In this document: positions 34,958 through 46,275 of the stretch, piece after piece
How positions within the stretch are numbered: position 1 is the stretch's first letter
Layout: each line of letters opens with the position of its first letter
DNA from: Phaeoceros laevis
Taxonomy: Eukaryota > Anthocerotophyta > Anthocerotopsida > Notothyladales
Direction of reading: 5' to 3'
Length of the DNA stretch: 64,000 nucleotides
Assembly (NCBI GenBank): GCA_049999765.1
Contig: JBNGIQ010008489.1
Span: 31,386 to 95,385 of the forward strand
The notes under the pieces: generated by a model
Told to the model about the DNA's origin: nothing
The model's input: only the letters and a program-made list of their open reading frames with translations
Databases searched by the model: none
Made by a program: the position numbers and the translations under genes

Positions 34958-37900
34958 TCACGGACCTCGAAGCCTTGAAAGGCTCTCATCCAAACTTTCA
35001 AGGCAGCTGGCGCACTTTTCCAAAGCAAGCGCACTCATTCGACGACAGCTGGCCCACAAACCAAACCTGTTCCGCAGGTCTTGCAGTGTAGCTACCTCCT
35101 CCGCAGTACTACCTATCAGCCTAGATGACAATTGCTTCACAAACTCAACTACCAGCATGGCAACTTTTCCACCACATAACAACCCTGGTTGAACTGTCTC
35201 CATGCTGGCAGCTGATGAACAATGGCCATCGAAAATATCAAAAATGGCTCCACCTCCTTTGACCCAGTCCTGCAAATCTGCGTTCCCTGCTTGCTGCCAA
35301 AACCTGTAGGACCATGCTTCCGTGAATGCTTCCGTCCTATGCTGAGGTTCTCTTGTGCATAACCTGGATCTAGAGGAAGAAGCTGCATCAGTGCCATCGG
35401 GTTGTTCCAACCAGGACCCCATCTCCGTACAGAGGTCATAATTCACCTCAACAGAGGTGCCAAAGGCGACAATTAGCAGCAAAACGAAGCCGTAGTCCTG
35501 TTCCAGTAGGACAGGATCAGCGGCCAGCACAGATTTGAACATATAATCAGAAAACCTGCAAGGTCTTTTGATAGTACTGTCATCTGCCACTGTTGCATTG
35601 CCAGTGCTGTTGACTTCCTTGCACCCATCGTTGGAATTTGCCTGGGAACCATCCCAGGTACTACAAGCGAGGCTAAAATCAGAAAACCACCTTCCTAATA
35701 CCTGCGGTCTATCTACAAATCCATTGATCCTTTTCATTCTCTTGTTTCCGGCTTCTGCATCAGGCTTATCAGCTAGACCCCTTTTCCTCATCTGAGAGGA
35801 ACCGGTAATAGCTGATTGATACGCAGTCTTTGCCGCTTTGCTGCAGTCAACTGCAGGCTTTGAACCAACTGCGTCATTCTCCAGCCCACGCTTTCCACAA
35901 TCACAGCAGCTCAGTACGGGTGCTGGTACCCAAAGTTGGATCCACCTGTCCGCAATTTTCAGAAGTTCACCAGCTTGCTGCAAACGCTGACTAGTGGGAT
36001 CCATAACACTGTAGACATACCTAGCAGCCATCTCTCTGCTCCTGGCCCACATTTTGGTGGTGTGGCCACCATCTGCATCCTCAGGCTGTGTCAGATGTCT
36101 ATCACATCTGCTAAAGAGTGTTTGCAAGGCGAATTTCCACCACTCTATAAAGTCAAGCTGCAAACTCCTGTTCAAGCGAGGTAAGATCAGTGAGCCTCTG
36201 CTTAGAAATATGGAGAGCTCTTCTGAGCACGAAGACAGCAATTTAAGGAAGGCCAAGTTGAGTAAGAGAACCTACCAAAGCGAATCATGGCATATAGATG
36301 CTGGTAAGGATTCATCCAAACTATTGATCCCAGACATACTTGCATCCGCCTCATCCAGCATGCTGACAAGCTCTATGAGTCCAGACCGGGTAGGTGGCAT
36401 CTTTAGAATCCTGAACCACGGTTGCAGACAGTTGCCATACAAAGAAAATCTGACTGGCACATATACGCCTGTATCATCTGTGAGCCCCCAAGTGGAAGGC
36501 CTGCTGGCTGCATCTGCTACAGCACCCATCAACTCAGTACGCAGATTCCAGATGCTAGCAGAACCACTGCACAGTCGGTAGAGACACATTAGATTCCCTG
36601 CAGAGTAATCCGCAGTCTTGCAAGAAAGTAAAAACATCTTGCTGCAGAACAGTTTAATTACACCTTATCACCACCTAGGTCTACACACACAGATGGCCAC
36701 TTACGAGAGGAGAAAGCAGGTATGTACACGCCGCCTTACTTCTGCTAGAATATCTGGAGCCAGAGCTAGGCCCAATATAAAGCTTCTGCACTTGGCAGAA
36801 TCAAGGAGCCTGCTGAGAAGAGACAAGAGTGGCCTTGTTGAAGCCTCATGACTGAAAAAAAGCAGGTCTTCATCCAACAACGAAGGCCTTGAGCGCCAAG
36901 CATACAATCTGTGCCCAGGCAAAAGTAGTCCTTCAGCATCTGCCCACCAGAAAGTTGCAATTAGGAACCGAGAGCTAGATTGAGCCTGGCTTGGGAGGCG
37001 CTAAAACCTATGGAACAGTCAGATACGAGTTGGCAGCTGACTGCATCTCTCACAAGATCTGCAACTCCCCGTGGGATGCGTACCTGCTACAAGGGCTGAG
37101 CTTGTCATAGATTCGCTCTCTGTTCGAAACTACCATGTCCAGAAATCTTGCAAACGGTGAGACAGCCGGCTGGCTAAAGGGATGGTGAAGGGTCCTCCGG
37201 TAGAAGGAAGTGTTCACGTCATACTGCAAGGCTGGAACCGAGGCAGCTGTCTTCAAAATGCCCTCCACTAGAGACATTACCAGTGCGTCTGCACACAGCG
37301 AGCATTCGAATTCTCATTCTGCCAACAAAATCAAGCAGCAACCCAGTAACCTAAACGAGGGGTCGTAGACAAAAGGGGACAGACACAGAATTCGCACCAT
37401 CAGCCCTCTCACTTGCACAGAACACTTCGCAATGCTGCAACAGACTCTGCAGCTTGCACTGCTCCATTTTCAAGGGAACCGCATTATCCGTCCACCATCC
37501 GGCAAGCTTCCTGTCGGAAGCAGAGGGGCTCTTCTGCAAACTGGAGGACCCCTTTGAGCAGCTCCGCAACGCAGGAATTGGCGGGCTACCGCCGGCAACA
37601 AGAGCCGGCAGCAGCGCAGTCAAGGAGTCCACCATGACTGCACCCATCATTTTACAAAGCTGCCAATCGAGCAGACAAGTTCAAGGTCAGTGCACAACCC
37701 CACATGAAACTGCGTGAATTGTTTTCGCATACAAGACAGAAGAAAACACTCCTTCCAAGCCCGTACTGACCACTGGCGCTCCGTGCCCGAGCATCCCAAG
37801 AGCTCGATCCACCAGCGGGACTCTCCCCTCGCACGCCATGTGCTTGCTCAGCGACTCCGCCACCAGTGCCAAATCTCCGCCTCTTGCATTGTTCCGACAC

Positions 37901-37959
37901 AGCTTGAGCGCACGATCCAGCAGACTCTGCACTTCTTCTTCTTCCGAGTCTGCATTCAT
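34958..37959 (-). CDS. Unrecognised multi-exon gene, helical protein
   Basis: At least six exons. Exon 1, 37771-37959, starts MNADSEEEEVQSLLDRALKL and joins in phase 0 to an exon starting at 37659 (LCKMMGAVMVDSLTALLPALV). Middle exons lie near 37070-37290 and 36730-36950 (with LLSRLLDSAKCRSFILGLAL). An exon ending at 36340 (LIELVSMLDEADA) uses a strong GTATGT donor and splices in phase 1 to the last exon, 34958-36222. The protein is mostly helical with Leu-rich stretches, has a basic patch (GNKRMKRINGF, perhaps a nuclear signal) and ends in ESLSRLRGP. Reading straight through at 36272 meets a stop, which the 118-base intron removes. I do not recognise the family; helical-repeat scaffold proteins look similar. 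Exons 1-4 exist as a decayed copy at 40450-41540. It shares a promoter region with the kinase at 38254. Confidence 0.7.
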
Positions 37960-38253
37960 GGCACATCCGCGGCAGTCCGATCGGTCTTAGAAGATTCAAA
38001 GCAGTGGTCATCCAACCCAACCCTAGCTACTGGGACTAGACAAGTCGCAGCTACAGCTTTCTTTCCCGCCAAAATAAACCGATTGCAACAACGGTAGTGG
38101 TGCACTCCTGGAGGTCGGAGAAACGTAGCAAGTCCATAAGTGTGAACATCCGAGATACCTACCGATTCACAGTGAACCAGCCAGGTCAAAAGTATATACT
38201 GTAGTCTAGTCTATCGGACTCTATCCATTCCGGGCGCGGGGAGCGGGGAAGGC
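37960..38253. promoter_or_regulatory. Bidirectional promoter, unrecognised gene and STN7-like kinase
   Basis: Only 294 bases separate the divergent ATGs at 37959 (-) and 38254 (+), so both 5' UTRs and core promoters lie here. A GTATATACT element at 38192-38200, about 55 bases before the kinase start, may be its TATA box. Part of this interval is repeated at about 41460-41540, upstream of the dead gene copy. Confidence 0.6.
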
Positions 38254-39966
38254 ATGGCGAGCTTGATGGCCGGAGGATCGTTGGTGGTGCACCCGGCTCT
38301 GCGGGCTGGCTGGATGGACTACGTGGCCAGCAGAAGGGTCCTGCGCAAGGAATCGGGGGCAGTGGCGAGCAGGCGCGTGAGCTGCTTTAGGTGCCAGGCG
38401 GGGATGGAGATGGCCAGTGCAATCCACGGGCTGGTGGTTGGGGTGGGGGTTGGTCTGCCCTGCACGGTGATGGAGTGCGGGGACGTGGTTTATCGCAGCA
38501 CGCTGCCGTCTCAAGGGTTCCAGATCACAGCACCCGGAGTCCTGCTTTCCTTGCTGCTGTTTGCCTATCTGGGGGCCACACCAGGAGTGGCTGCAGGGTT
38601 TTGGGACATGTTCGTTCTGGCCAGATTGGAGCAGCTCTACAGGCCCAGCTACGGTAAGGAGGAGCTGAAATTGGACAAAAAGCTGGGAGAAGGCGCATTC
38701 GGCACAGTTTACAAGGCATCATCTTGGACCGGCAAGGTGCCGGGCGAGCTGGTTGTGAAGAGGGCCAGCGAGTACGGGTCGGTGGAGGTTTGGATGAACC
38801 AGCGGGTGCGCAGAGCTTGTCCCAGCAGCTGTGCCGAATTTGTGCACGGCTTCGCGGACACGTCTGACAAGAAGAAGAAAGGTGAGGAGTACTGGCTGGT
38901 GTGGAAATATGAGGGAGCAGCGACTCTGGCAGACCTGATGAGACAGAAGGATTTCCCATACAACGTGGAGGCGGCGATGCTGGGAGAGTCCGTAGCAGCG
39001 TGGAAGAGGAACGCCGGGCGCGAGAATGAGATCATCCGAGTGATCATGCGCCAGATTCTGTCGGCCATTTGCTCCTTGCACCAAATCGGCATCGTGCATC
39101 GGGACATCAAGCCTCAGAACATCATTTTCTCTGAGGAGTCGGGGCGCTTCAAGATCATCGACTTGGGGGCAGCCGCGGATCTGCGAGTGGGAATCAACTA
39201 CGTGCCCAAGGAGTTCCTGCTGGATCCCAGGTACGCGGCACCGGAACAGTACATCATGAGCACGCAAACTCCCTCGGCTCCCCCTGCTCCGGTGGCAACA
39301 TTCCTGGCGCCAGTGTTGTGGCAGATGAATCTTCCGGACAGGTTCGATGTCTACAGCGCCGGCCTCATCTTCCTCCAGCTGGCGTTCCCCAACCTCAGGT
39401 CCGACACTGGCCTCCTTGCCTTCAACCGGCAGCTCAAACGGTGCGACTACGACCTGGCCGCCTGGAGGGAGGCCGCGCTGAAGCGGGGGGGCAATGCGGA
39501 CCTGCTCAAAGGGCTGGAAATCATGGACATGGACGGCGGAGTGGGATGGGAGCTGCTGCAGCAGATGATCCTGTTCAAGAGCCGGCAACGAATCAGCGCC
39601 AAGGAGGCCTTGGCGCATCCTTGGCTGGCCACCAGCAGCCAGCTGCCTATATCCTTCCTGCAGCGCCTGCGGCTCAGAATTTTCGGCTCCACCGATGTGG
39701 CCCAGAGCGAGCTGTCGCAGTGGGTGCTGAGCCTCATGACCAAGTCAGGAACCAGGACTGTCGGTGGCTTCACCGAGATTCAGCTGGAAGAGCTGAGCAA
39801 GAAGGCGGTCAATCGGGCACCCAACAAAGCTACCCTTCCAAGGAATGCCTGGGCTTCTGCCCTGCTATTCCGGCGGAAGGTGGCCCGCACCGTGGATTCC
39901 ACCATAGGCGAGCTGCGCCGTTCTAAGAAGGCCCCCTTTTTTTGGTGGAACCGCTCTGGATCATGA
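38254..39966 (+). CDS. STN7: STN7/Stt7-like thylakoid protein kinase
   Basis: An intronless frame of 570 codons. Residues 1-50 resemble a chloroplast transit peptide (S-, A-, R-rich). The LPCTVMECGD motif carries the Cys70-X4-Cys75 pair that is lumenal and redox-active in STN7/Stt7. Residues 91-116 form one transmembrane segment. The kinase domain follows from about 137: glycine loop GEGAFGTV 145-152, Lys169, HRDIKPQN with Asp284, DLG 303-305 in place of DFG (usual in this family) and YAAPEQY 328-333. The tail after the kinase (LMTKSGTRTVGGFTEIQLEEL) is also STN7-like. The known role is phosphorylation of LHCII when plastoquinone is reduced, which drives state transitions and photosystem stoichiometry control. 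The cysteine pair argues against STN8. No intron interrupts it, unlike its neighbours. Confidence 0.9.
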   Translation: MASLMAGGSLVVHPALRAGWMDYVASRRVLRKESGAVASRRVSCFRCQAGMEMASAIHGLVVGVGVGLPCTVMECGDVVYRSTLPSQGFQITAPGVLLSLLLFAYLGATPGVAAGFWDMFVLARLEQLYRPSYGKEELKLDKKLGEGAFGTVYKASSWTGKVPGELVVKRASEYGSVEVWMNQRVRRACPSSCAEFVHGFADTSDKKKKGEEYWLVWKYEGAATLADLMRQKDFPYNVEAAMLGESVAAWKRNAGRENEIIRVIMRQILSAICSLHQIGIVHRDIKPQNIIFSEESGRFKIIDLGAAADLRVGINYVPKEFLLDPRYAAPEQYIMSTQTPSAPPAPVATFLAPVLWQMNLPDRFDVYSAGLIFLQLAFPNLRSDTGLLAFNRQLKRCDYDLAAWREAALKRGGNADLLKGLEIMDMDGGVGWELLQQMILFKSRQRISAKEALAHPWLATSSQLPISFLQRLRLRIFGSTDVAQSELSQWVLSLMTKSGTRTVGGFTEIQLEELSKKAVNRAPNKATLPRNAWASALLFRRKVARTVDSTIGELRRSKKAPFFWWNRSGS

Positions 39967-40449
39967 TCTTACACACACTACTCATCATCATCCACACAGT
40001 ACTCAACATATACTGCTGTGCTAGGACAGAACGTTCTGTGCTGCTGCTGGGTACGATGGCAGTGGGCATGGATCCCCTTCCTGCACTGATCCTCGCCTCC
40101 CTTCCCCTCCTTGCCCTCATCTCGTTGGCGGGCTGGGCCCTCACCTCTTCGGGGCTTATCCAGAAAGCGGAGCTGTCCGACAGAGTGTTGTATTGTTAAG
40201 CAGACTGATTGTACACTATTATGTTGTTTCACAAGGCAAGCTAGTCAGCTGTGCTAATGTAATCTACAGTTAAACAGCTCCAACTTAATTGTAAAACACC
40301 TCCAGCTTGTTTATGGCCCCAGCCAGATCTTTGCCGGTATACGTGTGACCAGCAGTGAGGAGTCAGTCCTGCAGGCAGTCAAACGAACAACCAAACATTG
40401 TAGTAGAACAGATATAAAAGCTCCTCTTGCCTCTATAAACTTCACAAGC
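39967..40449. other. Kinase 3' flank, no gene seen
   Basis: About 480 bases that should contain the kinase 3' UTR. A short open frame of mostly hydrophobic residues (39942-40199) overlaps the kinase end in another frame and has no family resemblance. Nothing else supported. Confidence 0.45.
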
Positions 40450-41540
40450 CCGAGGAGAAAGCAGGTATGCCGAGTGCTGGACACGGCCTCTTACACCTGC
40501 TACAACATCCGGAGCCAGAGCGAACCCAATATGAAATTTCTGCACTTGGCAGAATCAAGGAGCCTGCTGGCAAGAGACAAGAGCCTCGTGTGTGAATTCG
40601 AGAACAAGGAGATCCTCATTCAACAACAAAGGCCTTGATTGCCAAGCATACAATCTCTGCCAAGGCACAAGTAGTCCTTCAGCATCTGCCCACCAGAAAG
40701 TTACAACTAGGAACCGAGAGCTGAATTTTTAGCCGGGCTTGGCAGGCGCTAAACCTTACGAAACAGCCAGATCCCGAGTTGGCAGTTGACTGCCTCCCTC
40801 ACAAGATGTGCAACTCTCCGTGGAATGCGCACCTGCTACAAGGGTTGAGCTTGTCATGGATTTGCCTTCTTTTTGAAACTACCATGTCCAGAAATCTTGC
40901 AACGGGAGGCTGACGGGAATGTGAAGGGTCCTCCGTGAGAAGTGGTCACCGTCATACTGCAAGGCTGGAACCGAGGCAGCTGTCTTCAAAATGCACTCCA
41001 CTGAGCCAGTGCTTCTGCACACAGCGAGCATTCAAATTCGCATTCCAAAATGAAGCAGCAACTAAACGAGGGGTACTTCACTAAAGGGAACAGACAGAAT
41101 TCGCACTGTCAGCCTTCTCACTTGCACAGAACATCTGGCAATGCTGCAACAGGCTCTGCAGCTTGGACTGGAAACCCCTTTTTTCTGGACCGCATTATCC
41201 GTAGACAAGCTTGGAAGCCAAGGACCCTCTTACAAACTGGAGACCCTTGCATTGTCCCGACACAGCCTGAGCGCACCATCCAGCAGACTGTGCTCATCTT
41301 CTTCTTCCGAGTCCGCATTCATGGCACATCCACAGCAATCAGATCGCTCCTAGGAGATTCACAGCAGTGGTCATCCAACCCAACCCTAGCTACGGGGACT
41401 AAGCAGAGCTTTCCTTCCCATCAAAGAAACCAGTCTATTATGATACGTAGCTAATAAGCAAGGGTGAACGTCCGAGATACATACATCTCATCATCGTGAC
41501 ATCGTGATTCGTGAACCAAGCAACCACGTCAAAACTATCT
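40450..41540 (-). pseudogene. Decayed partial copy of the gene at 34958-37959
   Basis: This block aligns by eye along its length with 36707-38200. Shared cores include CTGCACTTGGCAGAATCAAGG, TCAGCATCTGCCCACCAGAAAG, CTGGAACCGAGGCAGCTGTC and the exon 1 region around GAGTC(C/T)GCATTCATGGCACATCC. Intron sequence and upstream DNA are also copied, so it arose by DNA duplication, not retroposition. It has several small deletions (for example near 40895-40935 against 37140-37195, and a large part of exon 2 and the later part of exon 1) and lacks the last two exons, so it cannot make the protein. It is in direct orientation, on the far side of the kinase. Confidence 0.85.
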
Positions 41541-41619
41541 CGATATCTCGATTCTACCTATCGTACATTGGTGTTATGTAAGAATCTGTACAGAAGGATT
41601 GAAACCTAAGAAGCGTCCT

Positions 41620-44600
41620 CTAAAAAACGAAGCAGTCGGCCTTGTCGTAGCCCATGTTGGCGAGGAAGGGGTGGCAGCAGAAGTCGAGCATGGGGGGCGG
41701 CCCGCACATGAAGGCCACGGTATCCGGCGAGGCCGCAAACAGCCTCTGCCGGAACATGGCCTCCGTCATGAAGCCGACGTCGAAGGCCCAGCCGGGCGGC
41801 GCCTCCTGCAGCGTATACCACACCTTGAATCGCTCCTCGCCGTGCTCCTCCTGCCACCGGTCGAGCTCCTCCCGCAGCAGAATGTCGTCCACGGTGCGGT
41901 TAGCGTAGATGAGCGACAGCTGCGTCCTGTCCTCCGCGTTCCGCAGCACCTCCTTGATGATCTGGTACACCGGGGTGATGCCGGTGCCTCCGGCCAGCAG
42001 GCTGATGCGGTTTGCGTGCCGGGGCTTGCCGTTGGCGGTGAAGTCCCCTCCTCCGAGGTAGTGCAGGTGCCCTAGCGGGCCCTTGACGTCCACCGTCTCT
42101 CCCACCTTGAGCGAGTGCAGGTGCTGCGACATGAGGCCTCCGGCAGGGAACCTCGGGGGAGCGGGGGAGTAGACCTTCACCACTAGGTCGAAGAAGCCGG
42201 GGCCGTCGGCGTCGGAGGTGGTGGGAGTGTAGGCCCGCATCACCAGCTTCCCGGCTATGGTGGCGCTGAGGAAGACGTGCTTCCCCACAGGCAGGCCCAG
42301 GACATGCTTAGGGGTTGGGAGGGCGAACCGGAGGCGCACCACGTCGTGGCTCAGCATCTCCCGCTCAGCCAGGCGGAAGGGGATGCGCTCCCTAGGGTTG
42401 AGTGCCGCCGGGAAGGCTGGGGCCTTCTTCTGCTCCACGATGGGAGCCAGGCTGAGGAGAGCCGCGGTGCCGCCCCGGAGGGAGGGATCCGGGGTGGCGT
42501 CCACCGAGAGGCTGCCCGCCACCACCGCCAGGTCGCCGATGTAGTAGTCCTCCAGCATGTCCTTGGCCCGGCTGGAGTGGATGGCGTCGAACTCCTCGGT
42601 GCAGTCGGTGCCGGCGTTGATGAGGATGCTGTCCCGCCCGCCCGGGTGGTCGTCCAGGAACTTGGTGCAGTCGTACACCTTGTTGTGGACTACGATCCAG
42701 GGGGAGTCTTGGGTGGAGTGTTTGCGCAGCTCGGAGGGCGTGATGAGGCGCTTGTGTTGCATGAGGAACGGGGAGGAGACGGATTTGGACATCCCTCCCA
42801 CCTTCTTCACAGGCTTCTCCTTCTCCCGCATTTCCGAGTGCACCTCCTCCATCCATCCGCCCGTCTGGTTGCCTGGCCGGGTGGGGTGCTCGAAGGTGAG
42901 GCCCAGGCCTCCCTGTTTGGGCTTGCAGGGGTGCACCTTTATCCTGAACCAGCAGTTGTTCATCATCCCCTGTTCCAGCAGGCGAATCATGAGATGTCAG
43001 CAATCCTATCCTTCAGGGAGGCATTCAGTCAGTCAGTCAGTCATGAATTTATGGTTTGAACCATGCATTCTTGACCAGTTGAAGGAGGAAGTCTGTTCCA
43101 TATATTCCAATCATCTCCAGCTAGCAAGGTATGTACCATGACATTCCAGGTGATGTTCTGGGGCTGAGTGTTCATGGACTCGTCCCATGCTCGGACCATG
43201 AGCTCCTTGGCGGACAGCAGCTCCATGACCTCCACCCCGAGCTCCCAGAAGCACCAGCACCAGTGCTTGCCATACTTGGTGGGCCTTTCCGGGTGAGTGA
43301 GGTCTGCGTATCTCCATTCCTTGCCTCCGTCCAGGGAGACCTCCACTGTGATCACTTTCCTGCCTCCTCCTGATGAGAGCCAGCCAATTGAGTCATCGGA
43401 ATTCAGTTCACTCTCCAGCGGTATTATTATTATGCTTTGCTTCATTGACAGCTGCTTCTCCACAAGATGAATTTAGAGTTAGTCGGGTACCTGAGTAGGC
43501 GTATCCTTTCAAGAGGTAGGGTGTGGCCACAGTGGCAAAGTTGATGGGAAGCACTTCTCCATGCGACGGCGAGGTCATGGCGGAATTGATGTTGAGCTCG
43601 TTGATGATGTACTCGGGCTTGTACCACCATCCTGCAGAAAAAGAGACACCCACCGACCAAGCGCATGCACAAAAAGTTCAGCCAAAGGAACCAAAAGGAA
43701 CTTTCAAAGCCTTTCAAAAACAAAAGAAGCAAACAAAAGGAATGAACGGAATAACAACCTTCAGCATTGGCGGTGTCGGCATCGACGTGAGCAGGGAGCA
43801 CTCGGTTGTCTTTGTAGTGGTAGTAGTTGTCGGACTCGGTGGAGGTGACCCAAATTCTTGTGAGCCACTTCACCATGCGGCCCCCAATGTGGCCAGGGAT
43901 GATCATCCGGATGGGGTAGCCGTGGTCGGGCTGCAGCTCCTTGCCGTTTTGCTCGTACGCCAGAAGAATGTCGTTGGCCTCGTTCATGGCCACATCGATC
44001 TTGAGGCTCGTCCCGTACCTAAAGAAGCAAACGCAAGCTCAGCCTGGATGAATGAATGGAATGAAATGGAGCAACGAATGAATGAATTCATTGCATTGCA
44101 TTGCATTGCATTGTGTCTCTCTCCCTCACGCAAAGTTGCTCCCAATCCGGATGGATGCATTCTTCATGAATTATTCAGGAATGCATTTCTTGTCATTCAC
44201 TCACTTGGTTCCCCCTCCTCCAGATCCCGGGAGCTTCTCCGCCCCCTCGAAGCAGACATAGAGCGCGCCCCTGCGGCGGGGCTTCACCCCCACCCGCGCC
44301 AGCACGTCGCACAGCCTGGCGCCCTTCCACACGCTGGTGCTCAGGCCGGCCGCGCCCCAGTTGAACCCGATGGTCTGCTTCACCATGTTCTCCTCCTTGC
44401 GCCGGTTGCCCGCGCACACCAGCGTGACGGGCAGCGCGCGGGGCTTGAACTCCCGCTTCAGCTGCGCCACCGTGAAGGTCGTGCCCTGCACCTCCACGGC
44501 CCAGGCGTCCCCGTCCTCCGCCCGCGCCACCTGCGGCACGGGCCCGTGGTTGCGCACGTAGTGCAGCGGGACGGGGGTGAGGAAGCCGGCGTCCATGAGC

Positions 44601-45130
44601 CGGCTCAGCGGCGGCTCGCAGTTGAAGGGGTGGCGGCAGGTGTGGCGCACCAGCTCCGGGTGCCGCCGCACCCAGCCGTCCGCCGTGCCCACGTCCCGCT
44701 CGTCCACGCCGTAGCCGCGCACCTTGTCCTCCGGGAACACCCAATCCACTTCCTCCTCCTCTTCCGATTCTTCTTCTTCTTTTTCCTGCTGCTGCTGCTG
44801 CTGCGGCGGCTGCTCTGGCTGCTGCGCCTGCTTGGTATGCCCGTTGCTCATCGCCACGCTCGGCGGCGGCGGCGGCTCGGAGTTGGAATCGGGATAGGTG
44901 TCGGGGATGATGGTGCCGCTGTTGGTGCGGCGGAGCAGCGCAATGGCCTTGCTGCTCCCGCGCTGCAGCCCCTCAATTGCGCGGTCCTTGATTGGCAGAG
45001 GCGGCTTTCCTGGCAGAGGGGGCACCGCTTCCGGCGGCTTTGGAGAGTCCAGGATGCCATTGGGCTTGAGCCCGCCCGTGCCCGTGCCCGTGCACGTGGC
45101 GGAGCTTCTCACTGTCATCACCTCCATCAA
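41620..45130 (-). CDS. NIA: Assimilatory nitrate reductase, NADH type
   Basis: Five exons, 44205-45130, 43759-44018, 43491-43631, 43137-43369 and 41620-42969, join with consistent phases to 969 residues. Order: a variable N-terminus with a polyproline patch, a Gln run and an acidic run; the molybdenum-pterin domain with Cys239 in [10 protein letters not shown]; its dimerisation domain; hinge 1; a cytochrome b5 domain with haem ligands His628 (HPGGRDS) and His651; then the FAD domain (RAYTPTTSD) and NADH domain (GGTGITP, CGPPPM) ending DCFVF. It reduces nitrate to nitrite in the cytosol. Hinge 1 has K582-S-V-S585-S-P587, which fits the mode-1 14-3-3 pattern with lysine at -3, so inactivation in the dark by Ser585 phosphorylation is plausible. 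The N-terminus is longer than in flowering plants. The ATG at 45130 is the first in frame; 45118 would also do. Confidence 0.96.
43027..43043. repeat. AGTC microsatellite in nitrate reductase intron 4
   Basis: About four units of AGTC within the 167-base intron 42970-43136. Confidence 0.8.
44082..44111. repeat. TTGCA pentanucleotide microsatellite, nitrate reductase intron 1
   Basis: About five units of CATTG/TTGCA following an AATG-rich stretch, within the 186-base intron 44019-44204. Confidence 0.85.
44750..44812 (-). repeat. Coding microsatellites for Gln and Glu runs in nitrate reductase
   Basis: CTG/CAG-type repeats (44790-44805) encode a run of six Gln. Adjacent TTC/GAA-type repeats encode a Glu-rich run. 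Both lie in the variable N-terminus, upstream of the molybdenum domain, where length changes should be tolerated. Confidence 0.8.
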
Positions 45131-46275
45131 TCGATCCTTCCTCTTCAGGAGGACTCCCTAACCTTCTCGATCAATTGAAAGGCCCCTGCCCCCGCGAATG
45201 AATTCCGTCAACTGCTCCGCTCTTGAAATTGCACCAGGAAATCAATGCCCCCACGCACAATCCAATCCGCTCCTGGAGCACTCCACTCTAAAAATGGCCT
45301 CACTTGAGGCTCCTTCAGGAACCAGCTAGCTGAAGTAGGTCGTTGAAATCCGGATGAATGGATCCGATCACGACCGCCCGCGGATCCTCCTCCTACGATC
45401 CTCACTCGCAATCAACCGAGCTTCTGTAGCAAGACTTTGCGACGGGCACGCCACCAGATCCGCCAACTGTAGCTAGCCAGCTAGCCGGGGCGTCAAGGCC
45501 AGACAAACCGTACCATGGGTACGGCTTGGCTTGCAGGTGGAGGGAAGACTGAGGACTACAGTAGTCGGCAACGCGAGACCTCGGGAGAGAGAGGGAAGGA
45601 GGAATTCAGAGAGGCAAGCTAAGCAAGGACCCGTGTGGAAGGAAGGAAGCTTAAGGAAGGAGGTGAAGGGACGGAGCAAGGAAGGAATCCACAGCGAGAC
45701 AGGGCCGGGCCGGGCAGGTAAGGTAAGTGACTCCCGTGAGAGAGAGGGAGGGACGGAGGGACGGAGGACTGTTGCTGGCTGCTCTGCTACGTACTTTCTC
45801 TTATATGTATGCTCGCTTGCTTGCTTCCTCCCTTCCTTCCTTCCTTCCTTCCTGAGCCAGCAGGAACAGAAGAAGCGAACTGGCGCCGCCAGGCGGGATG
45901 CCGCGCCTGACTCTGTTTTTTGTTGACTGCTCGGGGCTTGAAAGGAGGGAAACCGCAACCGGTTTCCACCCGCCGCACCCCGCGGACGCAGCGCTCCGTT
46001 CATTTTCCTTACTTGCACATTCCCATCCTCCATTTCATTAGCACCACAAAGTCCACGACCCGCCGGCCACTCGCCACACCGCTACTTAACCCTAAATCGG
46101 CCACCTAACGACACGTGCCGGCCACGGGTGGGTGAGCCAGTGGCAGCAACCAACCAACCAACCAACACCCGTTCTTGTAATTCTGGTGCCACAAATCGAA
46201 TCTCTCTCGTTCCACCAAAAACCCATCCGATTATATGCGACACCAACACCCATACCGAGCTTGAAACTGTCCTCA
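45131..46275 (-). promoter_or_regulatory. Nitrate reductase upstream region
   Basis: Over 1.1 kb without a supported gene. On the minus strand a TATAAGAG-like element lies at about 45795-45803. Purine/pyrimidine-biased DNA fills 45540-45780, and CCTT repeats occur at about 45829-45853. A CCAA/CAAC microsatellite lies at 46147-46167. Open frames here on both strands are low-complexity artefacts. Confidence 0.45.

Noticed and set aside
36222-36340. Premature stop in the gene at 34958-37959
   Set aside because: The TAG lies inside an intron with a GTATGT donor at 36339 and CAG acceptor at 36223; the exons on both sides join in frame.
38719-39618. Long minus-strand open frame of 299 codons
   Set aside because: Antisense shadow of the STN7-like kinase; composition (H, R, L, G) is typical of a reversed GC-rich gene.
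42277-43059. Plus-strand open frame of 260 codons
   Set aside because: Antisense to nitrate reductase exon 5, whose identity is certain.
43523-45178. Plus-strand open frame of 551 codons
   Set aside because: Runs antisense through two nitrate reductase introns and exons 1-3; low-complexity Leu/Phe/His translation mirrors the Glu/Gln/Ala runs.
45473-46033. Open frames on both strands upstream of nitrate reductase
   Set aside because: Translations are low-complexity products of purine/pyrimidine tracts and CCTT repeats, with no domain or splice support.
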